Shown: positions 7,392-15,478 of the stretch, piece after piece
Position numbering within the stretch: the first letter of the stretch is position 1
Layout of the letters: every line of letters begins with the position of its first letter
The notes under the pieces: generated by a model
What the model was told of the DNA's origin: nothing
What the model saw: only the letters and a program-made list of their open reading frames with translations
Databases searched by the model: none
DNA from: JAAYZQ01 sp034428935
Lineage (GTDB): Bacteria > Chloroflexota > Anaerolineae > JAAYZQ01
Reading direction: 5' to 3'
Length of the DNA: 44,272 bases
Assembly: GCA_034428935.1 (NCBI GenBank)
Contig: DAOUHB010000221.1
Coordinates: 1 to 44,272, forward strand
Program-made: the position numbers and the translations under genes

Positions 7392-8371
7392 GCGTCCCCC
7401 TTTCCCCCGGCCGGGACCTCGAGGCGGAAGGGAACGCGGCGAAAGCGCCGGATCGTCGCCGCCAGGCAGCCGCCGGAGCAGTCGCCCGCCGCCTTGAAGG
7501 CGCACGTGGAACACTCCCGGTAGACGCCCGCTTGCCGGTAGGGCCTTACCCGGGCCTCGAGTTCGGCGCGGAGCGAATCGGCGGTATCGCCCGGCGCCAC
7601 GGGCAACGATAGGAGGCCGGCGAGGGGAAGGCAGTGCAGCGCCCTGCCCTCCAGGTCCAGGTCCAGGATGGGGTTGCAGCGCCAGCCGACGTCGGCCCCC
7701 GAGCGGTGGAGGACCTCGAGCTCGGCCTCGGAGAACATGCAGCGCACAAAGCCGCAGTCCAGCTCCAGCCGCACCCCGGCCGCCTCCGCCTGCCCGGCCA
7801 GGGGCACGATGCGCGCCGCGATGGCCCTGTACTGGCCGGGATGGATAAAGGTGTTGCGCCCCGAGAGAACGGGATGGGCCATGCTCAGCCGGAGGACAGG
7901 GCGGCACCCCGTCTCGGCCACCAGGTCCAGCAGGAACCCCGGCGCCAGGTCGGTTCGATAGAGGTTCAAGCCCGGCATGGCCCGCTTGCCCAGCCGGCGC
8001 AGGGTCCGGCGCTGCCGCTCCAGCGTCCTGGGGCCGTCGCCATCGGGTGTGACGTTCACGACTACGGTGCAATCCCTGGTGGGGAGCGCCTCCAGGGAGG
8101 CCAGGGCCGGGGCGGGCATCAGCCCGTTGCTAAAGACGGTGATGGCTTTGCCCGCCCGGCGGGCGCGGCTCACGAGCTCGGGGAAGCGCGGGTGCAGGGT
8201 GGGCTCGCCGCCCAGGAGCCGGACGCGGTCGATGCCGGAGCGATGGAGAAAGTCGAGGTGGGCCTCAAAGGCGCGCAGCGACAGGAAGCGGCGCCCTGGA
8301 GGCGCCTGATCCAGGGTGAAGCAATAGGTGCAGCGCCGGTTGCACGTGGAACTGACCACCAGGTTTGTCAC
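7388..8371 (-). CDS. Short radical SAM protein with SPASM-like C-terminal cysteines
   Basis: The GTG start overlaps the stop of the upstream PqqD-like gene (GTGA), with GAGGGAAAG as ribosome binding site, giving 327 residues. The cluster motif CNRRCTYC is at residues 10-17, so unlike its operon partners there is no N-terminal extension. LLGGEPTLHP follows. The C terminus has WRCNPILDLD, HCLPLAG and a Cys-rich end CSTCAFKAAGDCSGGC, which resembles a SPASM or twitch region. The overlaps with the PqqD-like gene upstream and the U32-like gene downstream suggest coordinated production and possibly a shared substrate. The reaction cannot be predicted from sequence. Confidence 0.87.
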   Translation of the reverse strand: MTNLVVSSTCNRRCTYCFTLDQAPPGRRFLSLRAFEAHLDFLHRSGIDRVRLLGGEPTLHPRFPELVSRARRAGKAITVFSNGLMPAPALASLEALPTRDCTVVVNVTPDGDGPRTLERQRRTLRRLGKRAMPGLNLYRTDLAPGFLLDLVAETGCRPVLRLSMAHPVLSGRNTFIHPGQYRAIAARIVPLAGQAEAAGVRLELDCGFVRCMFSEAELEVLHRSGADVGWRCNPILDLDLEGRALHCLPLAGLLSLPVAPGDTADSLRAELEARVRPYRQAGVYRECSTCAFKAAGDCSGGCLAATIRRFRRVPFRLEVPAGGKGDA

Positions 8372-8661
8372 GGCCGCTTTCCCTCTGCTGCAGACAGGAT
8401 GCCGGCCAACTGCCAGCGGTGGACCATTGCCAACAACGTCGTTTGCCCTTGCTCGTCGTCCGTCCCGGCCAGGAGCGCCAGGGAGCCGGCGGTGCGCTCG
8501 AACGAGTGGCCGAGGACCAACAGGTCCCAGGCAGCCGCTTCCAACCCCTCGAGGGTCCACGACCTGCCTGCCGGGCCATCCACGAGAATGGTCTGCCCGG
8601 CGTCCTTGACCCAGGCGACGCCCGGTGCCGGACCGTAGGCCAGCCCATCCTGGCCGTTCAT
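8368..8661 (-). CDS. Small PqqD-like protein, second candidate recognition element
   Basis: This 97-residue protein has the PqqD-like layout. An N-terminal beta region (GVAWVKDAGQTILVD) is followed by LEGLEAAAWDLLV, matching the position where PqqD proteins have the LNG...iW.lL motif, and by two helices ending HRWQLAGIL. The match is weaker than for the other PqqD-like gene. It lies 4 nt after one SPASM gene and overlaps the next radical-SAM gene, the usual place of a recognition element. With the protein encoded at 2484-2939 the operon would have two, perhaps serving different enzymes or different parts of the substrate. An unrelated small winged-helix protein remains possible. Confidence 0.6.
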   Translation of the reverse strand: MNGQDGLAYGPAPGVAWVKDAGQTILVDGPAGRSWTLEGLEAAAWDLLVLGHSFERTAGSLALLAGTDDEQGQTTLLAMVHRWQLAGILSAAEGKRP

Positions 8662-8665
8662 ATGC

Positions 8666-10081
8666 CTATAAGCCTTTCGCTACGTCCTCGATGCGATCCG
8701 TAGGCTGGTGCACCGCCCGCGCCAGTGCTTTCCCATCGGCCCACAGCGCGTCCAATTCCCCATCCAGGCCCATGCCGGCCAGCAGCCGGGAGAGGGCGAT
8801 GGCCCGCGCCTGGATGCAGAGCCGGTCATAGTTCCCCGCTTGCCGGGGAAGCCGGTGGTTCACGTGACAGCCCCCGGCGCAATGCCATTTGATAAAGCAG
8901 CCCTGGCAGAAGGGCTCGTTCCAGACGTTGAGGCGGCGGGCGGCCTGCACCGCCTCGTCGCGGAGCGATATCCGGCCGTCGCGGATCTCGCCCAGCGTCA
9001 GGTCCAGACCCCGGCGCTGCCACTCGTCGGGCGGCAGGTAGCAGGCGCTCAACATGCCGTCCGGCCAGACGATAATGGCATCCCTGCCCACCGGGCAAAA
9101 GCTGTTGCGAATCGCTGCCACGTCGGCCGCCGCGTGGACGGGCTCGACGCCATAGGACGCCAGGACCGCGCTCGCCTTCATGAACTCCCGGGCAAAGGCC
9201 CAGGGGTCCGGCGGCCGCAGGCCGGCCGCTTCGGAGGGCTGCGTTGGCGTCACCGGCTCGAAGCAGACCGAGACCGGCCGGAACTCCCGGCAGAACCAGG
9301 CGGCGATCTCGGGCATTCGCTCCTCGTTGCCGGCCGTCACGCAGGCACGGAACGACAGCTCGGCGCTGCCCTCCGACAGGATGCGGGCACTGCGGACCAC
9401 GGCCTCAAAACTGCCCTGGCCCCCGTGGCGCGCCCGCTGGCGATCCTGGATGTCGGCCGGGCCATCCAGCGACACCAGGACGCTGTCCAGCGAGCCGGCT
9501 GCCCAATGGCAGAGCTCCTCGTCCATGGTGCCGTTGGTCGCCACCTCGAACGAGACACTGCATCCCACCTGGGCCGCCTTTAGCCCGGCATAGAGCACGG
9601 CAAATTCGACGACCTCGGGAGCGCAAAACGGCTCGCCCCCGAAAAAGTGCACCTGGGCGGCTCCCGAGCCGGCGGCGACCAGCTCCAGGTACCAGTCGAT
9701 GGCAGTCCGGACCAGGTGAGGATCCATGTGAGAGCCATCCGCCGAAGCCTGGAACCCACAGTAGGCGCAGTTCAGGTTGCAGCCGCGGGTGGGCATCAGG
9801 CCCAGGAAAAGAGGCTCCAGGGGCCCCTGTTGTGGTAAAGGTGCTGCCTGTTGTTGGCCGAGCCTCAGGCTCTCGAGAAGGTCCTGCCAGGCTCCCCCTT
9901 GTTTCGATGGGTGACCGTCCAGGCAATGCGGAAGGGAATGCACTGCAGCCCGGTCCACGAGGGCCGCAAGGTGGTGCAGTGGTGCGTAGACCAGGTACCG
10001 GTCCAGAACCGGCAGGGCATACAGTTCCGCCAACAAGACGTTTGCACGTGGCCCCAGCCAGGCGATTACACGGGGGGCCAA
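8666..10081 (-). CDS. Radical SAM/SPASM enzyme, first gene of the operon
   Basis: The frame begins at TTG 10081 with AAGGAG six nt upstream; no other in-frame start exists before the conserved N terminus. The 471-residue product opens with YLVYAPLHHLAALV, an N-terminal segment of a kind seen in peptide-modifying SPASM enzymes. It then has CNLNCAYC (cysteines 101, 105, 108), FFGGEPF and SLDGPADIQ. The SPASM end has CPVGRDAI, SACYLPP and CQGCFIKWHCAGGC. A sigma70-like promoter lies just upstream. The family includes maturases of thioether-linked and oxidised peptides as well as protein-modifying anaerobic sulfatase-type enzymes. Confidence 0.89.
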   Translation of the reverse strand: MAPRVIAWLGPRANVLLAELYALPVLDRYLVYAPLHHLAALVDRAAVHSLPHCLDGHPSKQGGAWQDLLESLRLGQQQAAPLPQQGPLEPLFLGLMPTRGCNLNCAYCGFQASADGSHMDPHLVRTAIDWYLELVAAGSGAAQVHFFGGEPFCAPEVVEFAVLYAGLKAAQVGCSVSFEVATNGTMDEELCHWAAGSLDSVLVSLDGPADIQDRQRARHGGQGSFEAVVRSARILSEGSAELSFRACVTAGNEERMPEIAAWFCREFRPVSVCFEPVTPTQPSEAAGLRPPDPWAFAREFMKASAVLASYGVEPVHAAADVAAIRNSFCPVGRDAIIVWPDGMLSACYLPPDEWQRRGLDLTLGEIRDGRISLRDEAVQAARRLNVWNEPFCQGCFIKWHCAGGCHVNHRLPRQAGNYDRLCIQARAIALSRLLAGMGLDGELDALWADGKALARAVHQPTDRIEDVAKGL

Positions 10082-10098
10082 TCCCCTCTCCTTGGCTC

Positions 10099-10127
10099 AT
10101 CTTACCACACTTTGCCGGCCAAGTCAA
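10099..10127 (-). promoter_or_regulatory. Sigma70-like promoter of the radical-SAM operon
   Basis: On the minus strand TTGACT (10127-10122), a 17-nt spacer and TAAGAT (10104-10099) precede the TTG start at 10081. The predicted transcription start would leave a leader of only about 10 nt, so the AAGGAG site would lie near the very 5' end of the mRNA. Confidence 0.65.
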
Positions 10128-10181
10128 CAAGCCGCCGCGGGCGATTTGAGCCGTTTCTTACACGGCCTTAACGCCCGGCCC

Positions 10182-10227
10182 TTGACAGACGGTGGTCTCT
10201 CTGCTATAATTTAGGCGTGACTAAATT
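10182..10227 (+). promoter_or_regulatory. Promoter with palindromic operator of the DtxR-type regulator
   Basis: TTGACA (10182-10187), a 17-nt spacer and TATAAT (10205-10210) form a near-consensus sigma70 promoter. A perfect inverted repeat AATTTAG-N6-CTAAATT covers 10208-10227 and overlaps the end of the -10 box and the probable start site. Its TTTAG/CTAAA core resembles DtxR/IdeR/MntR boxes, so metal-dependent autorepression of the whole transport operon is likely. Confidence 0.78.
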
Positions 10228-10239
10228 TAAGGATGAACA

Positions 10240-10908
10240 ATGGAAAGCATATCCGTCCAGGACTATTTGCAGATGATCTACCGCCTCCAGGAGGAGCAGG
10301 TGCGGGTGTCGACGTCCGCCCTGGCGGGCCGGCTGGGCGTGGCGCCCGCGTCGGTCACGGGCATGATCCGCAAGCTGCACCGCGACGGCCTGGTGGAGTA
10401 TGCGCGCTACCGGGGCGTGGTGCTCACCGCCGAGGGCCAGAACGCGGCGCTGCGGGTGTTGCGCCGGCACCGTCTCTGGGAGCTGTTCCTGACAGAGGTC
10501 CTGGGCCTGTCGTGGGACGAGGTGCACGTCGAGGCCCATCGCCTGGAGCACGCCACGTCGGAGCGGGTGGCCGAGCGGCTGGCAGCCTTTATGCAGCAGC
10601 CGGAAGCCGACCCCCACGGCCAGCCCATCCCGGCCGGCGACGGGCAGTTCCCGCCCCGCGAGACGGTCGCCCTGCTGGACGCGGAGGTGGGGCGCAGCGT
10701 GCGGGTGGTGGAGGTGCCCGACGGCGACGCCGCCGTGCTGCGCCGCCTGGCCGATTGGCGCCTGGTGCCCGGCGCCAGCGTGACCCTGCTGGAGCGGGAC
10801 GAGGCGTCCGGCGCCGTCCGGGTGCAGGCCGGGGGCCAGAACAGGCTCCTGGAAGAGGGGCTGGCGGCCAGCGTGCAGGTGACGGCCGGAGATCCCGGCG
10901 ACGATTGA
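10240..10908 (+). CDS. DtxR/MntR-family metal-dependent repressor
   Basis: The 222-residue protein has the three-part DtxR architecture. There is an N-terminal winged helix (ALAGRLGVAPASVTGMIRKL, residues about 28-50), a metal-binding and dimerisation domain with RHRLWELFLTEVLGL and HVEAHRLEHATSERV, and a C-terminal FeoA-like SH3 domain (about 150-215). Family members bind Mn2+ or Fe2+ and repress metal uptake. It is the first gene before a TroABCD-like transporter, and its own promoter carries a matching palindrome, so it most likely shuts down this operon when metal is plentiful. The C-terminal domain makes it closer to DtxR/IdeR than to the short Bacillus MntR. Which metal it senses cannot be read from the sequence. 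Confidence 0.9.
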   Translation: MESISVQDYLQMIYRLQEEQVRVSTSALAGRLGVAPASVTGMIRKLHRDGLVEYARYRGVVLTAEGQNAALRVLRRHRLWELFLTEVLGLSWDEVHVEAHRLEHATSERVAERLAAFMQQPEADPHGQPIPAGDGQFPPRETVALLDAEVGRSVRVVEVPDGDAAVLRRLADWRLVPGASVTLLERDEASGAVRVQAGGQNRLLEEGLAASVQVTAGDPGDD

Positions 10909-10947
10909 GGTCTACTGCCCGGCCCCCCGGGCAGCCACGAGGAAACC

Positions 10948-11901
10948 ATGATCAGAACCCGCGTTCGAAGCGTCATCCTGCTCGCCCTTGCCGCGCTCTT
11001 CCTGGCCGGCTGCGGACGTCCCCCCGGCCACCTGGGCGACGTTGCCGGGCGCCAGATCCAGGCCGTGGCCACGGTGGGCATGATCGCCGACATCGTCCAG
11101 CGCGTCGGGGGCGAGCGAGTGGCCGTCGAGGGGCTGATGGGGCCCGGCATCGACCCCCACAGCTACAAGGCCAGCGAGGGCGACGTCATTGCCCTGGCCG
11201 AGGCCGACGTTGTCTTTTACAACGGCTTGCACCTGGAGGCCAAAATGGCCGAGGTCTTTCAGAAGATGGGTGGCGCCATCGTGACCGTGGCCGTCACCGA
11301 CGGCATCCCCCGGGACAGGCTGCTGACGCCGCCCGAGTTCGAGGGCCAGTACGACCCCCACGTCTGGTTCGACGTCACCCTGTGGCAGTACGCCGTCGAA
11401 GCGGTGCGCGACGCCCTGGTCGAGATCGATCCGGGCCACGCGGACGGCTACGAGGCCCGCGCCCGCGAGACGCTGGCCGAGCTGGACGAGCTGCACCGCT
11501 ACGTGCTGGCCCAGGCGGCGCGCCTGCCCGCAGAGCAGCGCGTGCTGGTGACGGCCCACGACGCCTTTAACTACTTTGGGCGGGCCTATGGCTTTGAGGT
11601 GCGCGGGCTGCAGGGCATCAGCACCGCCACCGAGGCGGGCATCGGCGACGTGCAAGACCTGGCGGACTTTATCACTGAGCGGCGCATCGGCGCCATATTC
11701 GTCGAATCCAGCGTGCCGGTGCGAAACGTCGAAGCCCTGCAAGAGGCCGTGCGTGCCCGGGGATTCCAGGTGCGCATCGGGGGCGAGCTATTTTCCGACG
11801 CCATGGGCGACGAGGGCAGCCCCGAGGGCACCTACCCCGGCATGGTGCGGCACAACATCGATACGATCGTGACGGCCCTGCTGGCGCCGGCGGACGATTA
11901 G
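10948..11901 (+). CDS. TroA-like Mn/Zn/Fe ABC transporter substrate-binding lipoprotein
   Basis: The 317-residue precursor has a lipoprotein signal (LFLAGCG). The expected metal ligands of the cluster A-I family are present: DPHSY, DPHVWFD, TAHDAFNYFGRAYG and LFSDAMG. A His in the third site, followed by DAFNYF, resembles TroA (His/His/His/Asp) more than PsaA/MntC, which have Glu there. No His-rich loop is present, in contrast to the second binding protein in this window. GAGGAAACC lies before the ATG. It captures metal outside the membrane for the transporter encoded by the next three genes. TroA-type proteins carry Mn, Zn or Fe; the DtxR context favours Mn or Fe. Confidence 0.92.
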   Translation: MIRTRVRSVILLALAALFLAGCGRPPGHLGDVAGRQIQAVATVGMIADIVQRVGGERVAVEGLMGPGIDPHSYKASEGDVIALAEADVVFYNGLHLEAKMAEVFQKMGGAIVTVAVTDGIPRDRLLTPPEFEGQYDPHVWFDVTLWQYAVEAVRDALVEIDPGHADGYEARARETLAELDELHRYVLAQAARLPAEQRVLVTAHDAFNYFGRAYGFEVRGLQGISTATEAGIGDVQDLADFITERRIGAIFVESSVPVRNVEALQEAVRARGFQVRIGGELFSDAMGDEGSPEGTYPGMVRHNIDTIVTALLAPADD

Positions 11902-11926
11902 GGCGCGGCGGGCTTTGGAGGAAGCG

Positions 11927-12682
11927 ATGAACGAAAACCACGACAACGGAGACAACCTGGCAGTCGAGGTCACGGACCTGACCGTGGCCTATCGGGAGCA
12001 GCCCGTCCTGTGGGACGTGGACCTGGAGGTGCCTGAGGGCGTGCTGATGGGCGTCCTGGGCCCCAACGGCGCGGGCAAGAGCACGCTCGTCAAGACGATC
12101 CTGGGCCTCATCCGGCCCGCGGCGGGCAAGGTGCGCATCTACGGCCGGCCCTACGGCGAGCAGCGGCGGCTGGTGGGCTATGTGCCGCAGCGCGGCAGCG
12201 TCGACTGGGACTTTCCGACCAACGCCCTGGACGTCGTGACCATGGGGCTGTACGGCAAGCTGGGCTGGGTGCGCCGGCCGGGCCGCGAAGAGCGGGCGCT
12301 GGCCATGGAGGGCCTGGAGAAGGTCGGCCTGGCCGACCTGGCCGGCCGGCAGATCAGCCAGCTCTCGGGCGGGCAGCAGCAGCGCGTCTTCCTGGCGCGG
12401 GCCCTGGTGCAGGACGCCCAGGTGTATTTCATGGACGAGCCCTTTGCCGGCGTCGACGCCACCACGGAGCGGGCCATCATCGATCTGCTCCGCGACCTGC
12501 GCTCGGCGGGCAAGACGGTGGTCGTCGTCCACCACGACCTCCAGACCCTGGAGGAGTACTTTGATTGGGCGACGTTCCTGAACGTGCGCCGCATCGCCAG
12601 CGGCCCGGTGCGCGAGGTCTTTACGGAAGAGAACCTGCGCAAGGCCTACGGCGGCCGCATTGCCTTCCTGGGCAAGAACTGA
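11927..12682 (+). CDS. Metal ABC transporter ATP-binding protein (TroB-like)
   Basis: The 251-residue ATPase has Walker A GPNGAGKST, signature LSGGQQQR, Walker B VYFMDEP and the switch His in VVHHDLQ. VPQRGSVDWDFP is typical of Mn/Zn/Fe transporter ATPases. The ATG at 11927 follows GGAGGAAGCG; an in-frame TTG at 11915 is less likely. It lies 25 nt after the binding-protein gene and 35 nt before the first permease gene, in the DtxR-controlled operon. Confidence 0.93.
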   Translation: MNENHDNGDNLAVEVTDLTVAYREQPVLWDVDLEVPEGVLMGVLGPNGAGKSTLVKTILGLIRPAAGKVRIYGRPYGEQRRLVGYVPQRGSVDWDFPTNALDVVTMGLYGKLGWVRRPGREERALAMEGLEKVGLADLAGRQISQLSGGQQQRVFLARALVQDAQVYFMDEPFAGVDATTERAIIDLLRDLRSAGKTVVVVHHDLQTLEEYFDWATFLNVRRIASGPVREVFTEENLRKAYGGRIAFLGKN

Positions 12683-12717
12683 CGGCGACGAGCTTGTGGA
12701 TGTGAAGAGGAACAGGC

Positions 12718-13836
12718 ATGGATCTGGCACAGATTTTATACGATCTATTCTTTGACTACACGTTGCGCACGGTGGCCCTTGGCTCGGCGGTGTTGGGCCT
12801 CGTCGGCGGCGTGCTGGGCGCCTTTGCCGTGCTGCGCCAGCAGAGCCTCCTGGGCGATGCCATCTCCCACGCCGCCTTGCCCGGCGTGGCCCTGGCCTTT
12901 TTGCTGACCAGCTCCAAGGCGCCCCTGGTGCTCGTCCTGGGGGCGGCCGTGGCCGGCTGGCTGGGCACGCTGGCCGTGCTCCTGGTGATGCGCCATACGC
13001 GCATCAAGGAGGATGCGGCCCTGGGCATCGTGCTGTCGGTCTTTTTCGGCTTTGGCCTGCTGCTGTTGACCTTTCTCCAGAAGCGGCCCGACGCCCGGCA
13101 GGCCGGACTGGACCGCTTTCTCTTCGGACAGGCGGCCACGCTGATCCAGCGGGACGTGGCAACCATGGCGGTCCTGGGGGCCATCGCCCTGGCCGTGGTT
13201 TTCGTGTTGTGGAAAGAGTTCAAGCTGCTGAGCTTTGATCCCGACTTTGCCGCTAGCCTGGGCTTTCCCAGCGGCCGGCTGAGCGTCCTGCTCACGTCGC
13301 TCATCGTGGTGGCCATCGTCGTCGGCCTGCAGACCGTGGGCGTGGTGCTCATGAGCGCCATGATCGTCGCGCCGGCGGCAGCCGCCCGGCAGTGGACCGA
13401 GCGGCTGCACGTCATGGTTCTCCTGTCCGGCGCCTTTGGCGCAGTGGTGGGCCTCCTGGGCGCCCTGACCAGCAGCTTTGTGCAGCGGCTGCCCACGGGT
13501 CCGACCATCGTCCTGTACATGAGCGCCATCGTCCTGCTGTCGTTGCTCTTTGCCCCCGAGCGCGGCATCGTGGCCCGCACGCGGCGGCGGGCGCGCCAGC
13601 GCTGGCAGTTTGCCGCCGAGGCGCTGGCGGTGCACCTACTGAACCACGAGGGCAAGGCCGGCGAGCGGGAAGAGAGCGCCCTGGGCCACATGCGCGCCCA
13701 CATGCGCTGGGACGAGGATCGCACGCGGCGCGTCGTCCGTTGGGCGGTGAGCCACGACCTGATCCAGCGCACCAACGGCCACCTGGAGCTGACGGATCAT
13801 GGCCGCGACGTGGCGCGGAAAGTGATGGTGAGATAA
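12718..13836 (+). CDS. Metal ABC transporter permease with C-terminal extension (TroC-like)
   Basis: The 372-residue protein has a cluster 9 permease core of about 290 residues. Conserved elements include LLGDAISHAALPGVALAF, IKEDAALGIVLS and LQTVGVVLMSAMIVAPAAAA, in about eight transmembrane helices. About 80 further residues follow, ending with HMRWDEDRTRRVVRWAVSHDLI and LTDHGRDVARKVMVR, which look like a winged-helix or DtxR-like segment on the cytoplasmic side. Such extensions are known in TroC-type permeases of some bacteria, but their role is unclear; metal or DNA sensing is possible. The stop is one nt before the next permease gene. Confidence 0.9.
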   Translation: MDLAQILYDLFFDYTLRTVALGSAVLGLVGGVLGAFAVLRQQSLLGDAISHAALPGVALAFLLTSSKAPLVLVLGAAVAGWLGTLAVLLVMRHTRIKEDAALGIVLSVFFGFGLLLLTFLQKRPDARQAGLDRFLFGQAATLIQRDVATMAVLGAIALAVVFVLWKEFKLLSFDPDFAASLGFPSGRLSVLLTSLIVVAIVVGLQTVGVVLMSAMIVAPAAAARQWTERLHVMVLLSGAFGAVVGLLGALTSSFVQRLPTGPTIVLYMSAIVLLSLLFAPERGIVARTRRRARQRWQFAAEALAVHLLNHEGKAGEREESALGHMRAHMRWDEDRTRRVVRWAVSHDLIQRTNGHLELTDHGRDVARKVMVR

Positions 13837-13837
13837 A

Positions 13838-14950
13838 ATGTCACAGCCACAGATCGAGATCATGCTCATTGCCGCCGTCGTGGCGGCGAGCTGCGCCCTG
13901 GTGGGCACCTTCCTGGTGCTGCGGCGCATGTCGCTCATGAGCGACGCCATCAGCCACGCCATCCTGTTGGGCATCGTCCTCATGTTCTTCCTGGTGGAGA
14001 GCACGGCCTCGCTGCCCATGATCGTCGCCGCCACCCTGACGGGGGTCCTGACGGTGACGCTGGTGGAGGCGCTGCACCGCACCCGCCTGGTCAAGGCCGA
14101 CGCGGCCATCGGCCTCGTCTTCCCGGCCATGTTCGCCCTGGGCGTCATCCTCATCAGCCGCTACGCGGCCAACGTCCACCTGGACACCGACGCCGTCCTC
14201 CTGGGCGAGATTGCCTTCGCGCCGTTCGATCGCCTGGTGGTGGCCGGCAGTGACCTGGGGCCGCGGGCCCTGTGGCTGGCCGGCGGCATTGGCCTGGTCA
14301 ACCTGCTGTTCATCGTCGTCTTTTTCAAGGAGCTGAAGCTGGCGACCTTTGACGCCGGGCTGGCCGCCGCCCTGGGCTTTTCGCCGGCGGTCGTCCACTA
14401 TGCCCTCATGACCCTCGTCTCGGTGACGGCTGTGGGCTCGTTTGAGGCCGTGGGCTCGGTGCTGGTCGTGGCGCTCATGATCGCCCCGCCGGCCACCGCC
14501 TATCTGCTCACCGACCGGCTGCCGGTGATGCTGCTGCTGTCCGTGGCCCTGGGCGCCGGGGCCGCCGTGGCCGGCTACCTGGTGGCCCGCTGGCTCGACG
14601 CCTCCATCGCGGGCAGCATGGCGACCATGACGGGCGTGCTCTTTGCCCTGGCGCTTCTCTTTGCGCCCGGGCGGGGCCTCGTCGCCCAGTGGCTCCTGCG
14701 CCGGCGGCAGCGCTGGCAGTTTGCCGGCGAGATGCTCCTGGTGCACCTCTCCCACCACGAGGGCACGCCCCAGGAGGCGGCCGAGTGCTCGCTGGAGCAC
14801 CTGACGCGCCACATGCGCTGGAACCCGGCCTTTGGACAGCGGGTGGCCCGCCACGTGACGCGCGAGGGCCTGGCCAGGCAGGCGGAAGGGGCCTACCTGA
14901 GCCTCACCGATCGGGGACGCGACGTGGCCCGGCAGGTCATGCTCCGCTAA
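13838..14950 (+). CDS. Second metal ABC transporter permease with C-terminal extension (TroD-like)
   Basis: The 370-residue paralogue has the same plan: a multi-pass core (LMSDAISHAILLGIVLMFFL, VKADAAIGLVFPAMFALGV, SVLVVALMIAPPATAYLL) and a cytoplasmic C-terminal region ending in RHMRWNPAFGQRVARHVTREGL and LTDRGRDVARQVMLR. With the preceding gene it would form a heterodimeric channel, as in TroCD and MntCD systems. It starts 2 nt after the upstream stop, so the two subunits are probably made in equal amounts. It is the last gene of the DtxR operon. Confidence 0.9.
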   Translation: MSQPQIEIMLIAAVVAASCALVGTFLVLRRMSLMSDAISHAILLGIVLMFFLVESTASLPMIVAATLTGVLTVTLVEALHRTRLVKADAAIGLVFPAMFALGVILISRYAANVHLDTDAVLLGEIAFAPFDRLVVAGSDLGPRALWLAGGIGLVNLLFIVVFFKELKLATFDAGLAAALGFSPAVVHYALMTLVSVTAVGSFEAVGSVLVVALMIAPPATAYLLTDRLPVMLLLSVALGAGAAVAGYLVARWLDASIAGSMATMTGVLFALALLFAPGRGLVAQWLLRRRQRWQFAGEMLLVHLSHHEGTPQEAAECSLEHLTRHMRWNPAFGQRVARHVTREGLARQAEGAYLSLTDRGRDVARQVMLR

Positions 14951-14964
14951 CCCCCACCGAGCTG

Positions 14965-14993
14965 TTGACAGCGCGGCCCACTTGCGCTATACT
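14965..14993 (+). promoter_or_regulatory. Sigma70-like promoter of the Fur/Zur-znu operon
   Basis: TTGACA (14965-14970) and TATACT (14988-14993) are separated by 17 nt. An imperfect dyad, TTAATGA-N9-TCAATTA, lies downstream at 15004-15026 and could be a repressor site, but the symmetry is weak. Confidence 0.72.
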
Positions 14994-15025
14994 GCCCCTA
15001 TCCTTAATGACAAGGTTTTTCAATT

Positions 15026-15478
15026 ATGATTTCGGAAGAGAGACTGCTCTGGCAGTTGAGCCAGGCCGGCTATCGGGTCACGCGGCCGCGGCGGGCCGTG
15101 ATCCGCGCCCTCCTGCAAGATGGCAGCTATGCCAGCCCGGCCGAGGTCTGGGAGCGGGCCCGCGCCCACTGCCCCACGGTGGGGCTCGTGACGGTCTATC
15201 GCACCCTCGACCTCCTGGCGGGCATGGGCTTTGTGCGGCGCATCCACGCCGACGACGGCTGCCATGGCTACGCGGCCGCCGAGCACGGCCATCGCCATCA
15301 CCTGGTGTGCCGGGTGTGCGGCGCCACGGTCGAGTTCGAGGGCTGTGACCTGTCCCGGTTCCTGGCCCAGGTCGGGCGCGACACCGGATATATCGTCGAG
15401 GATCACCTGCTGGAGCTGGTGGGCCTGTGCGCGGCCTGCCGCCCGCAGGGGCCGGACAACAAGGGGGAAGGGAAATGA
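15026..15478 (+). CDS. Fur-family zinc/iron repressor, probably Zur
   Basis: The 150-residue protein has a winged helix at its N terminus (VTRPRRAVIRALLQ, TVYRTLDLLAGMGFVRRI). A C-terminal dimerisation domain carries HGHRHHLVCRVCG and a second pair CAAC near the end, giving the structural zinc site of two CX2C pairs. The ATG start is preceded by only a weak ribosome binding site. Its stop overlaps the ATG of a ZnuA-like gene with an acidic/His loop, followed by znuC and znuB. This context favours a zinc uptake repressor over iron-sensing Fur or peroxide-sensing PerR; the residues do not decide it. Confidence 0.85.
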   Translation: MISEERLLWQLSQAGYRVTRPRRAVIRALLQDGSYASPAEVWERARAHCPTVGLVTVYRTLDLLAGMGFVRRIHADDGCHGYAAAEHGHRHHLVCRVCGATVEFEGCDLSRFLAQVGRDTGYIVEDHLLELVGLCAACRPQGPDNKGEGK

